From Cymodocea nodosa (lineage: Eukaryota; Streptophyta; Magnoliopsida; Alismatales; Cymodoceaceae): 64,000 nt of DNA. The DNA is taken from the NCBI GenBank assembly GCA_036874045.1, contig JAZBRI010000010.1, forward strand, positions 2,872,001 to 2,936,000. The letters are read 5' to 3'. Under the pieces are notes generated by a model. That model worked only from the letters and a program-made list of their open reading frames with translations. It searched no databases and had not been told where the DNA came from. The translations under genes were made by a program, and so were the position numbers. Below, piece after piece: positions 25,120-36,070 of the stretch (the first letter of the stretch is position 1; every line of letters begins with the position of its first letter).

Positions 25120-25629
25120 ACTGACACATTTATTCCATTTGTTACTACTTTTCAATCATGTTCTTAAAGTATGATTCTATGTTTTTAATGTTGTGTGTAG
25201 TCTACAATTATTTTTAGAAAAAAAAAAAACAACAAAAATATCAATCCAGTTTATTGGTATCTGTTCTAGGAAACCACTAGCTTGCTTGTGAGCCACCAAA
25301 GGCATAGGAGCCTAGGTTCCACACAAGACACTAATTAAAAAGTTATGTTTTGTTGTTATATATTCTACTTTTAATTGTAAATGAAAGGTTTTTTAGAGAA
25401 AAAAAAAAAAAAAAGGTGCAAAAGATATTGAAGGAGATACAAAAGAACAAGGTATGTGATTAATTACTTATCATAAATTTACATTTAAACTCAGTTTGTG
25501 GAGTTATTCATTAACTCAACGAATTAAGTTTGTTGAGTTAGGTGCTAAGTCAACGAAACAATATTCATGCCTACTGTAATTACTGTATTTACTGAAAAAT
25601 CTTTTACATCAAGGACAATGCAAAATGTA
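25120..25629 (+). other. G3 tail between F-box gene and polypurine tract
   Basis: About 500 bases without a gene. It holds two A-runs (25218-25229 and 25400-25415), which could be old poly(A) tails, and GTTGAGTTA-type hairpin units at 25497-25560. Nothing else is recognised. Confidence 0.6.
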
Positions 25630-25644
25630 GGTATGGGGGAGAGG
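25630..25644 (+). promoter_or_regulatory. Gypsy-type polypurine tract of G3
   Basis: GGTATGGGGGAGAGG preceded by GGACAATGCAAAATGTA, closely resembling the tract and lead-in of G1 and G4. About 50 bases follow before the S5 insertion and may be the start of a 3' LTR. Confidence 0.7.
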
Positions 25645-25695
25645 TAATTAAAGTAACAACCATGTAAATTTTGTTAGTAGAAGAAATAAAATAGA

Positions 25696-27350
25696 ACTGC
25701 TGTAGGATTGTATGGCTACACAATAGGGGGGTGAATTGTGTATTTTTAATATTTTCTGAAATATAATTGAAACTTTAAAACTCAAAAACAAGTCAAGACA
25801 TTGTTTTCATAAAATCATTTTTATTCAAGGTTTCAATTACAATATACAATTCAATTCTCCTCAGAAATTGTAGATGCAATTATATTTCGATACCATGTAT
25901 CATCTAAAAAATTTCATAACTACAAACAGAGAAAACTAATTTGCGGAATTTAAAACTTTTCTCCCTATTTGAGATCTTTCTTCTTCTTCTTTTTCTTCTT
26001 CAGCAATTCTTCAGTGACGAATATCTTGTCTTTTCATGCTTCACCGAATTTGCTTTCTTCTGATACTTCAAATCTTCAGTGACGAAAATCTTACCTTTTT
26101 ATGCTTCATTGAACTTTATTCCACTTGAGAGATTTTCCCTGAGAAGGTGTTTTTGATCCCTGAAAAAGATTTTTCTTTTGGTGTGCAGGGATGGTTTGAT
26201 CCTTGAAAAGATTTTTCTTTTTGTGTGCAAGGATAAATTGATCAACAAGAATTCTATGCCTTTTATACTGTATCTTCATTTCACGCATATCCTTTTATAC
26301 TGTATCTTCATTTCACGCATATCCTTCACGTTTAACCACCACTAGTTTTCCACTTCTCCACGTCTTTTCTTTTTCCTTCATCGAAACACACACGTTCTAA
26401 CCCACGTTTATATTTCGAATTTTCTTTAATCATCAGTCCTGGATCTCTGAAAAATTTCCTATAAAATAAACTTTCTCGTCCAAAAGTTTTTCATCAGTGT
26501 AATAAGAAGTCGTTACTTTATTGTTAACTAAATGAGTAACACAAGTATATATATAACTTAACGTTTCTAACTTAACGAGTTCCTCATGTGCCATTTCACG
26601 TGACAAGTACTGTAGCTAACTCAACGAACTATGTCTGTGGTGTTATGATAACTCAACGAACCATCTCCGTTGTGTTATGTTAACTCAACGAACCATCTCC
26701 ATTGTTTTATGATAACTCAACGAACCAGTAGTAAACAAATGTTTTTATAATAAGAAGTTTACCACATGCAAAAATAACAACTTAAGTTTATAACGCTAAC
26801 CTAACGCGTTGCCTTAGTGTTCAATATAGCAACTCAACGCGTTTAGTTATGTTAACTTAACGAGTTAAACATGTGCACCTCACGTGATACAATACAACAT
26901 TCGTAACTTATAATTTCACCACATGTATAACACTAACTTAACGAGTTCGTCTCTTCTTTTACTCACTAACTTAACGAGTTCTCACGTGACCTATTTTAAC
27001 CTTTAAGCCTCTAACTTAATGAGTTCTCACGTGACCTCTATACAAACAAAACTCTAACTTAACGAGTTGTCTAAACGTGCACTGTTCATGATACAGAAGA
27101 TATAACATTAAAACATATCATACTTTTGAATAAAAACACACGTTAACTTAACGTTTAGCTAAATGAGAAATTAATGCAACGAAACGACTAGTTATTAACT
27201 TCAGATCCAATACTGACAAGTATTTATATCAGTAAGCTTTTTCTGTATTAATTGATGATTTTAATTTCTTTTCACAAGCAATAGTAATTGAGCAAATATG
27301 ATTATTTTCATTCAGCACACATCATCAAAACAAAAATACTCAACAACTGC
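25696..27350 (-). mobile_element. S5, solo LTR of type 1 with ACTGC target duplication
   Basis: A complete type 1 LTR (25701-27345, minus) stands alone, bordered by ACTGC at 25696-25700 and 27346-27350. The perfect five-base duplication shows a true insertion followed by LTR-LTR recombination that removed the inside. The core promoter is doubled: the 32-base unit at 26259-26290, which contains the TATA box on the minus strand, is repeated at 26291-26322. Hairpin units fill 26560-27070. Confidence 0.95.
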
Positions 27351-28440
27351 AAAATTTTTTAAAGAACTATAACTGCTGAAATGTTATATTTATAATCTAA
27401 TATAAGATGCTACCAATTTTACTACTCATACAAATCTAGATATAGTATCTTATGTTTTTGCTGAACTTTATGAGTTTAACAATTTCACGATTTTAAAAAG
27501 AAATCAGAATGTTTAACTGAAACTCAGTAAATTATCTAAAATCCTAAACTAGCTGAAATGTTGATTTTTGGATTAAAGGAAATACATATGATCAATGATA
27601 CATTTAATTTGATTGATTAAACTTGTAGAATGATTTATGTGTAGATCTTATTAAATTACAGAAAAAGTATGAGCTTATTGATATAGATTCATATTTTCAG
27701 TAAATAATAAGAGTAGGAATATACAAGATTTGTGTTTTATTGCATCTATATTAATGAAATATATACATATACTATGTTGAAACAAAAAACAAAAAAAGAG
27801 AAAAATTTTGAGAGTTTATTGACTTGTTTGATCATGAGCCTTTTGTACTTGAGCAGATAGGTATGTAAGGATTGTTGACTTGAAAAAGGACTCTTTAAAT
27901 CTGGCAACCTAAGATCCTGATCAGATCTAGGATTGTTGATTGAAAGCTCGATACATGGGTACACTAGAAAGCTCTTGTATGATTCAAGCTTGTCAAATTA
28001 ACTTTTAAAAGTACAAATATGCATACACTGTTTTGAAAAGATACAAGTATTTTGTGAAATACAGATATCTTTTGAATCGAGTATATTTTTTGTTATCTAA
28101 AATTGTCGAAATATGAATTTAGATTTGACTTTTGAAGTTGTTTATTTGAGATACAATTCTTTATTCTACTTGTCTTAATCATATTGAATTGGATTATGTT
28201 TTGATTCGAATGTACTTGAAATTTATTCTAGAAATCATATTGGAAAATTCAGGATGACAGATGCTGAAAAGAAAAAAATGATAATATAATTAACACCTAA
28301 GTGATGCTGATATATTTTGTATGAAATTTACATATATTCTAAATATATTTGCAGGTTGAAGAGGAGAAAACAAAGTTAAAACAGATTACTAAAGCATACA
28401 GAATATATATATAGTAATCTAATTTATTATTTTGAAGAAG
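27351..28440 (+). other. Long non-coding spacer of S4
   Basis: About 1.1 kb without a supported gene. It is the counterpart of 14141-15540 in S3 and 58411-59976 in S10. The segment 27813-28003 is far better conserved than its surroundings; it includes GAGCCTTTTGTACTTGAGCA and TCTTTAAATCTGGCAACCTA. Confidence 0.7.
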
Positions 28441-28444
28441 AGCG

Positions 28445-30482
28445 AAATGACAAGTTAAGTCTAGCACTTTAGAAAGGCCAATTAGTTAAATCTTAGTTTG
28501 CTAAGGGACTAGCAAAATTTAAGTATGGCGGAAGTGTTTAGAATGAAAAAGTTCATAATATTAACGGTTAAATGATGGTTAATTGCATAATATTTAGCTT
28601 ATCATATGAAAATTAAGCCATTATGTTATAATTGCACTATTATATGCTTTAATGAAAGAATCTGCATAATTTTAAGGAATTAGTGTTAATTTAATACATT
28701 TCTGAATTGTTGGTAAGTTGCTGATTTTTAATTCTTTAGTATCCGAATTTTCTGTTATTTCGGAGAGTTATATTGCATGTACCGGACAGTTATGTTTTAA
28801 ACGCTAAAAGAATATTTAGGTGAACAGTAACAACTCGTTGAGTTATAGGTTTAAATGTATAAAAAGATCACATGAGAACTCGTTGAGTTAGCGAGTAAAA
28901 ATCTTAAGTGATATATATGAACTCGTTAAGTTAGATTTATGCACATGTTAAATTTAAATGCTTTATTATGTCACGTGAGATGCACATGTTTAACTCGTTA
29001 AGTTAGCATAATTGTACGTGTTGAGTTACATGAGTACACACTAAGGTAATGCGTTAGGTTAGCAGCTTATTTCTTTATTGCACGTGTTTTATAGTTAATC
29101 AACGAAGTAAGTCCATTGAGTTATCTTTAACTCCACGGACCATTTATTTTCTAATATGCCACTATAGCGGTTACAGAAACAAGACATTCGAAGGAAAACC
29201 AAGATTGCACGTATCACGCAGGAACTCACTTGTGGAAGGGAGAAGAAATCACCATCGTTGATATGAATGAAAGAAATCCAACCAATCATCTAAGTAGAAG
29301 CAGTTACCACTAAAGAAATATAAAAGAAAAAGAGAAAAGAAGAAGAAAGGGTGGTCAGTGTGTGAGGAGGATGACAAACCAAGCTATCTGTAGGCAACGT
29401 AGGAAGTTCCCTGAAGTACCACACCAACCACCACAACCACAGCCATCACACCATAATCACCAACCATCGGAGGTCTGTGAGGATACTTTCTTGATGTCGG
29501 GTCGATTCCGAGCCAAACATAGTGCTTGACAACCACTGTGAAGAGTGATCACGTCGCAGGAAGGGAAGTTGTTTTCACCAAGCACCAACTCATATCTCAG
29601 GAGATCGTAAAGCTTCTAGCCTTAGTTTCGAGTTGATGCAGTATGTTGAAGAGGAGATCATCTTGCAATTCTAGACTCATGATTCTATAGGGAGAGGGGG
29701 AAAAATTGTAAGTGATTAAGTTTTCAATGGTGTAATCGCGTCGCATGTAGTGATAGAAGTTTTTACTATCAATAGAGATTACTTTTACATTTCACCTTTT
29801 GCCCATTTCCATGATCATATCAAAACAAAAATACCAAAAACAACTTATCTGTGTTTATAGTTAGTATTTGAGTGTTGTATTATTTGTTTTGTATCGTGAT
29901 TGATGTTATCATTGTTAGAGTTTTGAATGTTTCATGTTTGTTTAATTTAGAAAATAGAAAATAGTTTTATAGTTTACTGAATTGAATCGTTCCTGATACT
30001 TAAAGATTTTAATGGTTACTGTTTAAAATATCTGAATGTTAGTGTTGTTGAATGATAAATCTAATATTAACTAGCATTATAGAGCTTAATTGATGTTATT
30101 TACAATCTATGGAATCGCCCAATGGTTGGCTGAATTCCTCTGTAAATAGTAATATTAAACTAGATAGATAGCTTCGTTGAGTTACTTCAATTCCACGAGG
30201 TTAGTCTGTTGAGTTAGCTATAACTCGACAGAGTGCTTACTGAATAAATAAATTTCATTATTAAAAATGGAACAGTACACAATTCTACCTCAATTCTTTG
30301 TGGGATCAACCTATACTTGCACACAAATACAATGTACACTATGCACTTGTAGTTAAAATACAAATTGGAATTAATATCTAATTTGTGTGAAAGATTGTTT
30401 GTTGACTTCTAAAAAGGAATTACTGATAAGCATAAAGATAAATTAACTAAGTTACAAACGAAAGTTAACAAGCCCAAACAAA
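28445..30482 (+). mobile_element. G4, gypsy 3' tail and LTR inside S4
   Basis: Contains about 75 bases of gypsy tail, the polypurine tract (28521-28534) and a full gypsy LTR (28535-30482). It follows the S4 spacer and is followed by the S4 3' ORF, so it was inserted in S4. The rest of the element is not present. No clear target duplication is seen. Confidence 0.8.
28535..30482 (+). repeat. 3' LTR of G4 (gypsy LTR type)
   Basis: Starts TGTTTAGAATG like the LTR of G1 and stays alignable to its end near 30482. A TATA box TATAAAAG lies at 29319-29326. Where G1 has CGG..AGTTA hairpins, this copy has ACTCGTTGAGTTAG units (28830-28935), so the two copies differ in hairpin style at one place. The module shared with copia type 1 LTRs is at 28970-29088. 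Confidence 0.85.
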
Positions 30483-31313
30483 GCTATTCCTATTTCCAAT
30501 ATACAAGACAATGACATATATTTAACTCTAGATTTACTTTATCAAGTACTTGGTCTGAAAAATGAAGGAGTTAAATTATCAGAAAGAAAACAGGTTTATC
30601 AATTGGGATGGGACATTAAAGGTTTAGCCAAAGATCCAATTGCCAACAGACCATTGAGATTACTAAATGACTTAAATGGCCAAGCACGTTTTATTGCAAA
30701 AATATTGCATGCTTCATTGTTTCAAAGGTTTGGTCATTGTGCAAAAGTTGGCAGATGTTGTCTTTATGCTACATATGCATTAATTAATCATATATAAGTG
30801 AACTGGTATGATATTTTTATTTCTCATATCTTACATTTGCAGCGTAAATTATTTTATGGTGATACGATTTTGACAATTGTGGCAAGTCAAACAGATATTA
30901 CACCTTGGCCATAGAAAAGATTAAAGTCAAGACACCTTGTCCAAAAATACCAAGAAGCATATACACCTATAGTCTGACAACAACAACAACAGGATTGGCA
31001 AACATAGTCCCAACAGCAACAACAACAATCAACACAATTTTCAGAACAACAGCAACATACAAATATCAATACTAGTATACATACATATATAAATACAAGT
31101 ACACAAACAGATACAAATACAAGTATACATATAGACATCCACACTGAATTTTTACATCAACCATCACAAGTTTCACAAAATGATTTAGATCAAGCTGTAA
31201 TTGATCAGATAAACAGAGTAAGTACAGAAATTGCAAACCAAATTTCAGACACTCTAATCAGTATTTTTCGAAGACAAAGAGGCTTGGGATTATACAAATT
31301 ATGTATTACATGA
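30483..31313 (+). pseudogene. 3' ORF of S4, C-terminal part
   Basis: Matches the last third of the S10 3' ORF: LYQVLGLKNEGVKLSERKQV, ARFIAKILHASLFQRFGH, CCLYATYALINHI and KLFYGDT. A Gln-rich tail coded by CAA runs follows (30978-31035), then a Thr/Ser/Asn/Ile-rich short repeat (31060-31145) and ISDTLISIFRRQRG near the end. The domain resembles, from memory, the one in plant databases called putative plant transposon protein (FYANL/ARFI type). No membrane segment is seen. The N-terminal two thirds are absent. Broken. Confidence 0.7.
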
Positions 31314-31514
31314 TTTATTTCTTGTAATTTGTAACTAAAAATATTATGTAAACTGTTTATTACATTTAATACTCATGTGATTATTTTTCACAATTTATAT
31401 TTAAACAGTTTATGCTTAATCCATGACAGTTATGCATGTTTAAAAATATCTTTTTGAACAATATGTACTTAGAATCTTTTCCTTCCTTACATTTTATTTA
31501 TTTTTTTTATAATG

Positions 31515-31584
31515 CCAAAAAGGGGGAGAAGAGATAGATTATTTTTGACATATTAAGTTTTGACATCATCAAAAAGGAGGAGAT
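31515..31584 (+). promoter_or_regulatory. Double polypurine tract of S4
   Basis: A first run, CCAAAAAGGGGGAGAAGAG, starts near 31516. The true tract AAAAAGGAGGAGAT at 31571-31584 directly precedes the LTR. Between them lies the repeated TTTTGACAT phrase. Confidence 0.8.
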
Positions 31585-32791
31585 TGTTAGGAATTTTGTT
31601 TCGATGATATATGCTTTATTAACATTTTTAAATAAGTCTACATAATATTCTCTAAGTATATTTCTCTAAGTATAATAGTTAACAGATTATCGGAAAGTTT
31701 CATTTTTATGTCGAATAAGTTAAAGATTTCTGAAGAGTAAGATTTTCGATAGTTAAACTTTCAGATAGTTAACATTTCATTTTTGTCGAATAGTTTATGT
31801 TAAAAACTCGTATAGTTAAGTTATCTGCACATGTGTTTTTAATGTTTTAAGTTGTCACGTGTTTTCCATGTGCGTTCGGTAATGAAAATTGAATAGTTAG
31901 ATAATTGTTCGAGTTTTTATACGCATGAATAGATAACTGTTCGAGTTTTATAAAATGACTAACGAACATATAAGTTTTCCTTGTTCAGTCACGTGTTTTG
32001 CAGGTGCAAAAACTTGAAGAGTTATAGATAAGTGTTCAAGTTTTTACAAGACTTAAAGGATAAGTGTTCGACTAAATCGAAGACTTAGAAGATATTCTAC
32101 AAAACTCTAAGAAGATAAAGTTTCAGTGAATCTATGAGTGGAGATCGTGGAAATTCAAAATTATAGTGGAGAAAGTAGAAACACAAAAAGATAGTAATTT
32201 GGATTAAAGAAAAAATTAGTACGTGGATTATGGATTAAGTGGATGAATATGCTGAACATAAAAGACAATAGAGTTCGACTACTAATAGAGAGTACGAGCT
32301 ACATTACGAAAGAGGATCCCAATCTCAAAAACCAAGTCTGAATATTCAATCTGAATCCCTAATTGAAAAGTTAAGTTTGAATATTCATATTCTAAAAAGT
32401 TCTCCAACATTAGAGGAAGTTTGAAATTCCAAGCAATTTTAAAAAATGAGCTGCAAACGTAAGAAGTCTGGAAATTCGACAACTAGAGAAGAAGAGATAT
32501 AGAAGCTAAGCAAAGAGAAGGAAAGAAGTTGTGTGCATAAAGATCAGGTTTTATTCAATTCAAAATTAGTTTTGAATAAGAGCCTTATTTTTCTATTTGA
32601 ATTGTATATCGAACATTACTCTATCAAAACCGTCAAGAAGGGAATTGAGCTGAAAAGATATTGTAAATTCTGTCTTTACATAAAGAATAGAATTTCATTT
32701 ACGAGTGTTTTGTGCTCTTGTTTTATTCGCTAGTATTTTAATTACTAAAGATACAATTCACCCCCCCTCTTGTGATATAGACGATCCTATA
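31585..32791 (+). repeat. 3' LTR of S4 (type 2, about 1.2 kb)
   Basis: Starts TGTTAGGAATTTTG and ends near CGATCCTATA. It aligns to the 5' LTR at 16270-17452 over its whole length with mostly transition differences. The flanking bases fit a target duplication with the left side. Confidence 0.9.
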
Positions 32792-32796
32792 GAACT

Positions 32797-32899
32797 TAAG
32801 TCAACAAACTTGTTTGTTGAATTAGAAGTTAACCCAACGAAGGTGCTTTGTTGAGTTAAATATATTTCATAATTGATTTAATATGGTTTTGTCATCATC
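32797..32899 (+). other. S3 segment right of S4, hairpin-rich
   Basis: S3 sequence resumes with TAAGTCAAC and reaches the polypurine tract. Compared with S10 (62640-62676) it holds about 85 extra bases made of AACTTAAG/GTTGAGTTA-like hairpin units. This suggests a separate arrival of hairpin sequence next to the tract. Confidence 0.6.
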
Positions 32900-32913
32900 A
32901 AAAAGGGGGAGAT
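32900..32913 (+). promoter_or_regulatory. Polypurine tract of S3
   Basis: AAAAAGGGGGAGAT preceded by GTCATCATC and directly followed by the LTR start TGTTAAGTATT. This is the characteristic Sirevirus 3' end. Confidence 0.9.
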
Positions 32914-34502
32914 TGTTAAGTATTTTGTTTTGATGATGTGTGCTAAATGAAAATAATCATATTTGCTCAATTACTATTACTTGTGAAAAGAACTTAAAAT
33001 CGTCAATTAATACAGAAAAAGCTTACTGATATAAATACTTGTCTATATTGGATCTGAGATTATACTAAATTAATAACTAGTCGTTTCATTGTATTAATTT
33101 CTCATTTAACTAATCATTAAGTTAACATGTGTTTTTTTATTGAAAAGCATGATATGTTTTAAAGTTATATTTTCTGTATCATGTACAGTGCACGTTTAGG
33201 CAACTCCTTAAGTTAGAGTGTTATTTGTATGGAGGTCACGTGAGAACTCATTAAGTTAAAGGCTTAAAGGTTAAAATAGGTCACGTGAGAACTCATTGAG
33301 TTAGTGAGTAAAAGAAGAGACAAACTCGTTAAGTTCGTATTGTACACGTGGTGAAATTATAAGTTATGAATGTTATATTGTATCATGTGAGGTGCACATG
33401 TTTAACTCGTTAAGTTAACATAACTAAACGCGTTGAGTTGCTATATTGAACACTAAGGCAACGCATTAGGTTAGCGTTATAAAACTTAAGTTCTTATTTT
33501 TGCACGTGGTAAAATTCTTATTATAAAAACATTTGTTTATTACTGGTTCGTTGAGTTATCTGTAACACAAGGAAGCTGGTTCGTTGAGTTAGCTACAATA
33601 CTTGTCACGTGAGTTGGCACATGAGGAACTCGTTAAGTTAGAAACATTAAGTTAATATCTACTTGTGTTACTTGTTTAGTTAACATTAAAGTAACGACTT
33701 CTTATTACACTTGATGAAAGGTTTTTTTTGGACGAGAAAGTTTATTTTGCAGGAAATTTTTCAAAGATCTAGGATTGATGGTTAAAGAAAAATTTGAAAT
33801 GTAAACGTGGGTCAGAATGTGTGTATTTTGATGAAGGAAAAAGAAAAGATGTGAAGAAGTGGAAAACTGGTAGTGATTAAACGTGGAGGATATGCATGAA
33901 ATGAAGATACAATATAAAAGACATAGAATTCTCGTTGATTAGTTATCCCTTCACACCAAAAGAAAAATCTCTTCAGGGATCAAAAACACCTCTTCGGGGA
34001 AAAGCTCTCAAGTGGAAGAAAATTTAGTGAAGCAGAAAAAATGTCAGATTTATGTCACTGAAGATCTGAAGTATCAAGTGGAAGAAAATTTAGTGAAGTA
34101 GAAAAAAGGTCAGATTTATGTCACTGAAGATCTGAAGTATCAGGAGAAAGTAAATTCGGTGAAATAGAAAAAGACAAAATATTCATCACTGAAGAATTGC
34201 TGAAGAAGAAAAAGAAGAAGAAGAAGAAATTTCTCAAATAGGGAGAAATGTTTTAAATTCCGTAAATTACTTTTCTCTATTTGTAGTTATGAAATTGTAT
34301 AGATGAAACATGGTATTGATATATAATTGCATCTACAATTTTTGAGGAGAATTGAATTCTATATTGTAATTGAAACCTTAAATAAAAATGATTTTATGAA
34401 AATAGTGTCTCGACTTGTTTTTAAGTTTTAAAGTTTCAATTATATTCGAAAATGTTGAAAAACACATTTCACCCCCCTCTTGTGTAGCCATACGATCCTA
34501 CA
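32914..34502 (+). repeat. 3' LTR of S3 (type 1, about 1.59 kb)
   Basis: Starts TGTTAAGTATTTTGTTTTGA and ends CATACGATCCTACA. It carries several CACGTG boxes, ACTCGTTAAGTTAG/GTTGAGTTA hairpin units (33200-33660), the module shared with gypsy LTRs (33383-33508) and a TATA box TATAAAAG at 33913-33920. The right flank is the inside of a gypsy LTR (G5), so S3 seems to have landed there. Confidence 0.9.
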
Positions 34503-36070
34503 AGAAAGCTCTTTAATGTTAGTTAATATTAGATTTATCATTAAGCAACACTAACATTCAGATATTTCAAACAGTAACCATTAAAATCTTTAAGTATCTA
34601 GAATGAATCAATTTCAGTAAACAATAAAACTATTTTCTATTTTTTGAATCAAACAAACATAAAACATTCACAATACTGACAATGATAGCATTAATCACAA
34701 TACAAAACAAACAATACAACACTTTAATACTAAATGTAACTAGAGATGATTTGCTGTTTTTGGTATTTTTATTTTGATATGTTCCTAAAGATGAAGTAAA
34801 GGTAAAATGTAAAAATCTCTATCGATAGTAAAAACTTCCATCACTACATGCGACGCGATTACACCACTAAAAACATAATCACTTACAATCTTGCCTCCTC
34901 TCCCTATAGAATCACAAATCAAGAATTGTAAGATGATCTCTTCTTTAGCATACTAACATCAACCCAAAATCAAGGCTAGAAGTTTTACGATCTTCTAAGA
35001 TATGAGTCGGTGCTTGGTGAAAATGGCTTCCCTTTCTACGACGCGATCACTCCTCATAGTGGTTGTCAGTCATTGTGTTTGGCTTGGAATCGACCCGTCA
35101 TCAAGAAAGTATCCTCATAGACCTTCGATGGTTGGTGATTTTGGTGGTGGTGTGGAGCTTTAGGGAACTTCTGACACTTCCTGTAGTTAGCACGATTCTC
35201 CACCTCTACACACACACTTTCTTCGTCTTTCTCCTCTTCTTTTATATTACTTTCTGTAATAACTGCTTCTACTTAGATGATCGGTTGGATTTCCTTCATT
35301 CATATCAACAATGGTAATTTCTTCTTCATTCCACGAGTGAATTCCTATGTGATACGTGCAATTGTGGTTTTCCTTCGAATTTCCTATTTCTACAACTACT
35401 ATAGTGGCATATTAGAAAATAAATGGTCCGTAGAGTTATAGATAACTCAACGGACTTACTTCATTGATTGAACTATAAAACACGTGCAATAAAGAAATAA
35501 CTTATAAGCTACTAACACAACACATTACCTTAGTGTATATTCAAGTAACTCAATGTGTATAGTTATGCTAACTTAACGAGTTAAACATGTGCAGCTCATG
35601 TGACATAATAAAGCATTTAAATTCAACACGTGCATAATTCTAACTTAACGAGTTTAGATATTTTAGATACTTACAACCTTAACTATCTGATGCTCAGATA
35701 CATTTCGGATAGTTAACAAATAACTTACTGAACATTCACTTAAGTCATGCATTAAGGTTACAACACGTATACTCTAACAAATAATAAAATATTCTTTAAG
35801 CATTTAAAACATAACTATTCAGTACATGCAATATAACTCTTTGAAATAGTAGAAAATTCAGATACTTAAGAATTTCAAAGTCTGTAATTCACCGACAGTT
35901 CAAAAATGTACTTAATTAACGCTAATTCCTTGAAATTTTGTAGATTCTTTCATTAAAGCATATAATAGTGCAATTATAACATAATGTCTTAATTCTCATA
36001 TAATAAGCTAAATATTATGCAATTAACCATCATTTAATCGTTAATATTATGCACTTTTTCATTCTAAATA
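34503..36070 (-). mobile_element. G5, partial gypsy LTR
   Basis: Minus-strand gypsy LTR whose start (TGTTTAGAATG type) is at 36070 and which is followed leftward to 34503, where the type 1 LTR of S3 abuts. The last 400 bases or so of the LTR are not visible. It begins directly at the 3' ORF of S6, so G5 was inserted there. It carries the shared module at about 35497-35605 and hairpins at 35660-35800. Confidence 0.8.

Larger units (their letters stand above)
21597..25695 (+). mobile_element. G3, gypsy-type element carrying gag and a captured F-box gene
   Basis: Plus-strand unit inside S4 made of a leader with promoter features (21597-22457), a gypsy-type gag (22458-23815), an F-box gene (24031-25119) and a gypsy polypurine tract (25630-25644). 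No protease, reverse transcriptase or integrase can be seen, so it would have depended on other elements. No 5' LTR with primer site is recognised. G6 is a second copy of leader and gag. Borders are approximate. Confidence 0.7.
16270..32791 (+). mobile_element. S4, Sirevirus-like Ty1/copia fossil, type 2 LTRs, nested in S3
   Basis: Plus-strand element with both LTRs (16270-17452 and 31585-32791). Its internal parts are primer site, gag (17548-19540), protease/integrase (19555-20800), start of reverse transcriptase (20800-21596), spacer (27351-28440), 3' ORF end (30483-31313) and polypurine tract. Between them lie G3, S5 and G4. The flanks TAACT (16265-16269) and GAACT (32792-32796) agree in four of five bases and are probably its target duplication. 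The two LTRs differ by about 5% over their first 340 bases by eye. Broken; RNase H is not visible. Confidence 0.9.
8956..34502 (+). mobile_element. S3, Sirevirus-like Ty1/copia fossil with S4 nested inside
   Basis: Plus-strand copia element in two halves: 8956-16269 and 32797-34502. The gap is filled by element S4 and everything inserted in it. Parts in order: gag (8956-11035), protease and integrase (11050-12280), reverse transcriptase and RNase H (12580-14140), long spacer (14141-15540), a piece of the 3' ORF (15560-16035), a polypurine-like run (16040-16052), then beyond S4 the final tract (32900-32913) and 3' LTR (32914-34502). No 5' LTR is visible; the left border is a joint with G2. Broken, about ten or more breaks. 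Confidence 0.85.

Noticed and set aside
25120-25440. A SINE or retroposon marked by two A-runs after the F-box gene
   Set aside because: No Pol III boxes or target duplication were found around the runs; an old poly(A) of the captured gene is possible but unproven.
26560-27070. CRISPR-like or satellite array
   Set aside because: Units are short inverted repeats with irregular spacing inside an LTR; there is no regular repeat/spacer pattern and no long tandem monomer.
30978-31145. A separate low-complexity host gene with Gln and Thr/Asn runs
   Set aside because: It continues the 3' ORF of S4, and a similar Gln-rich tail ends the S10 ORF.
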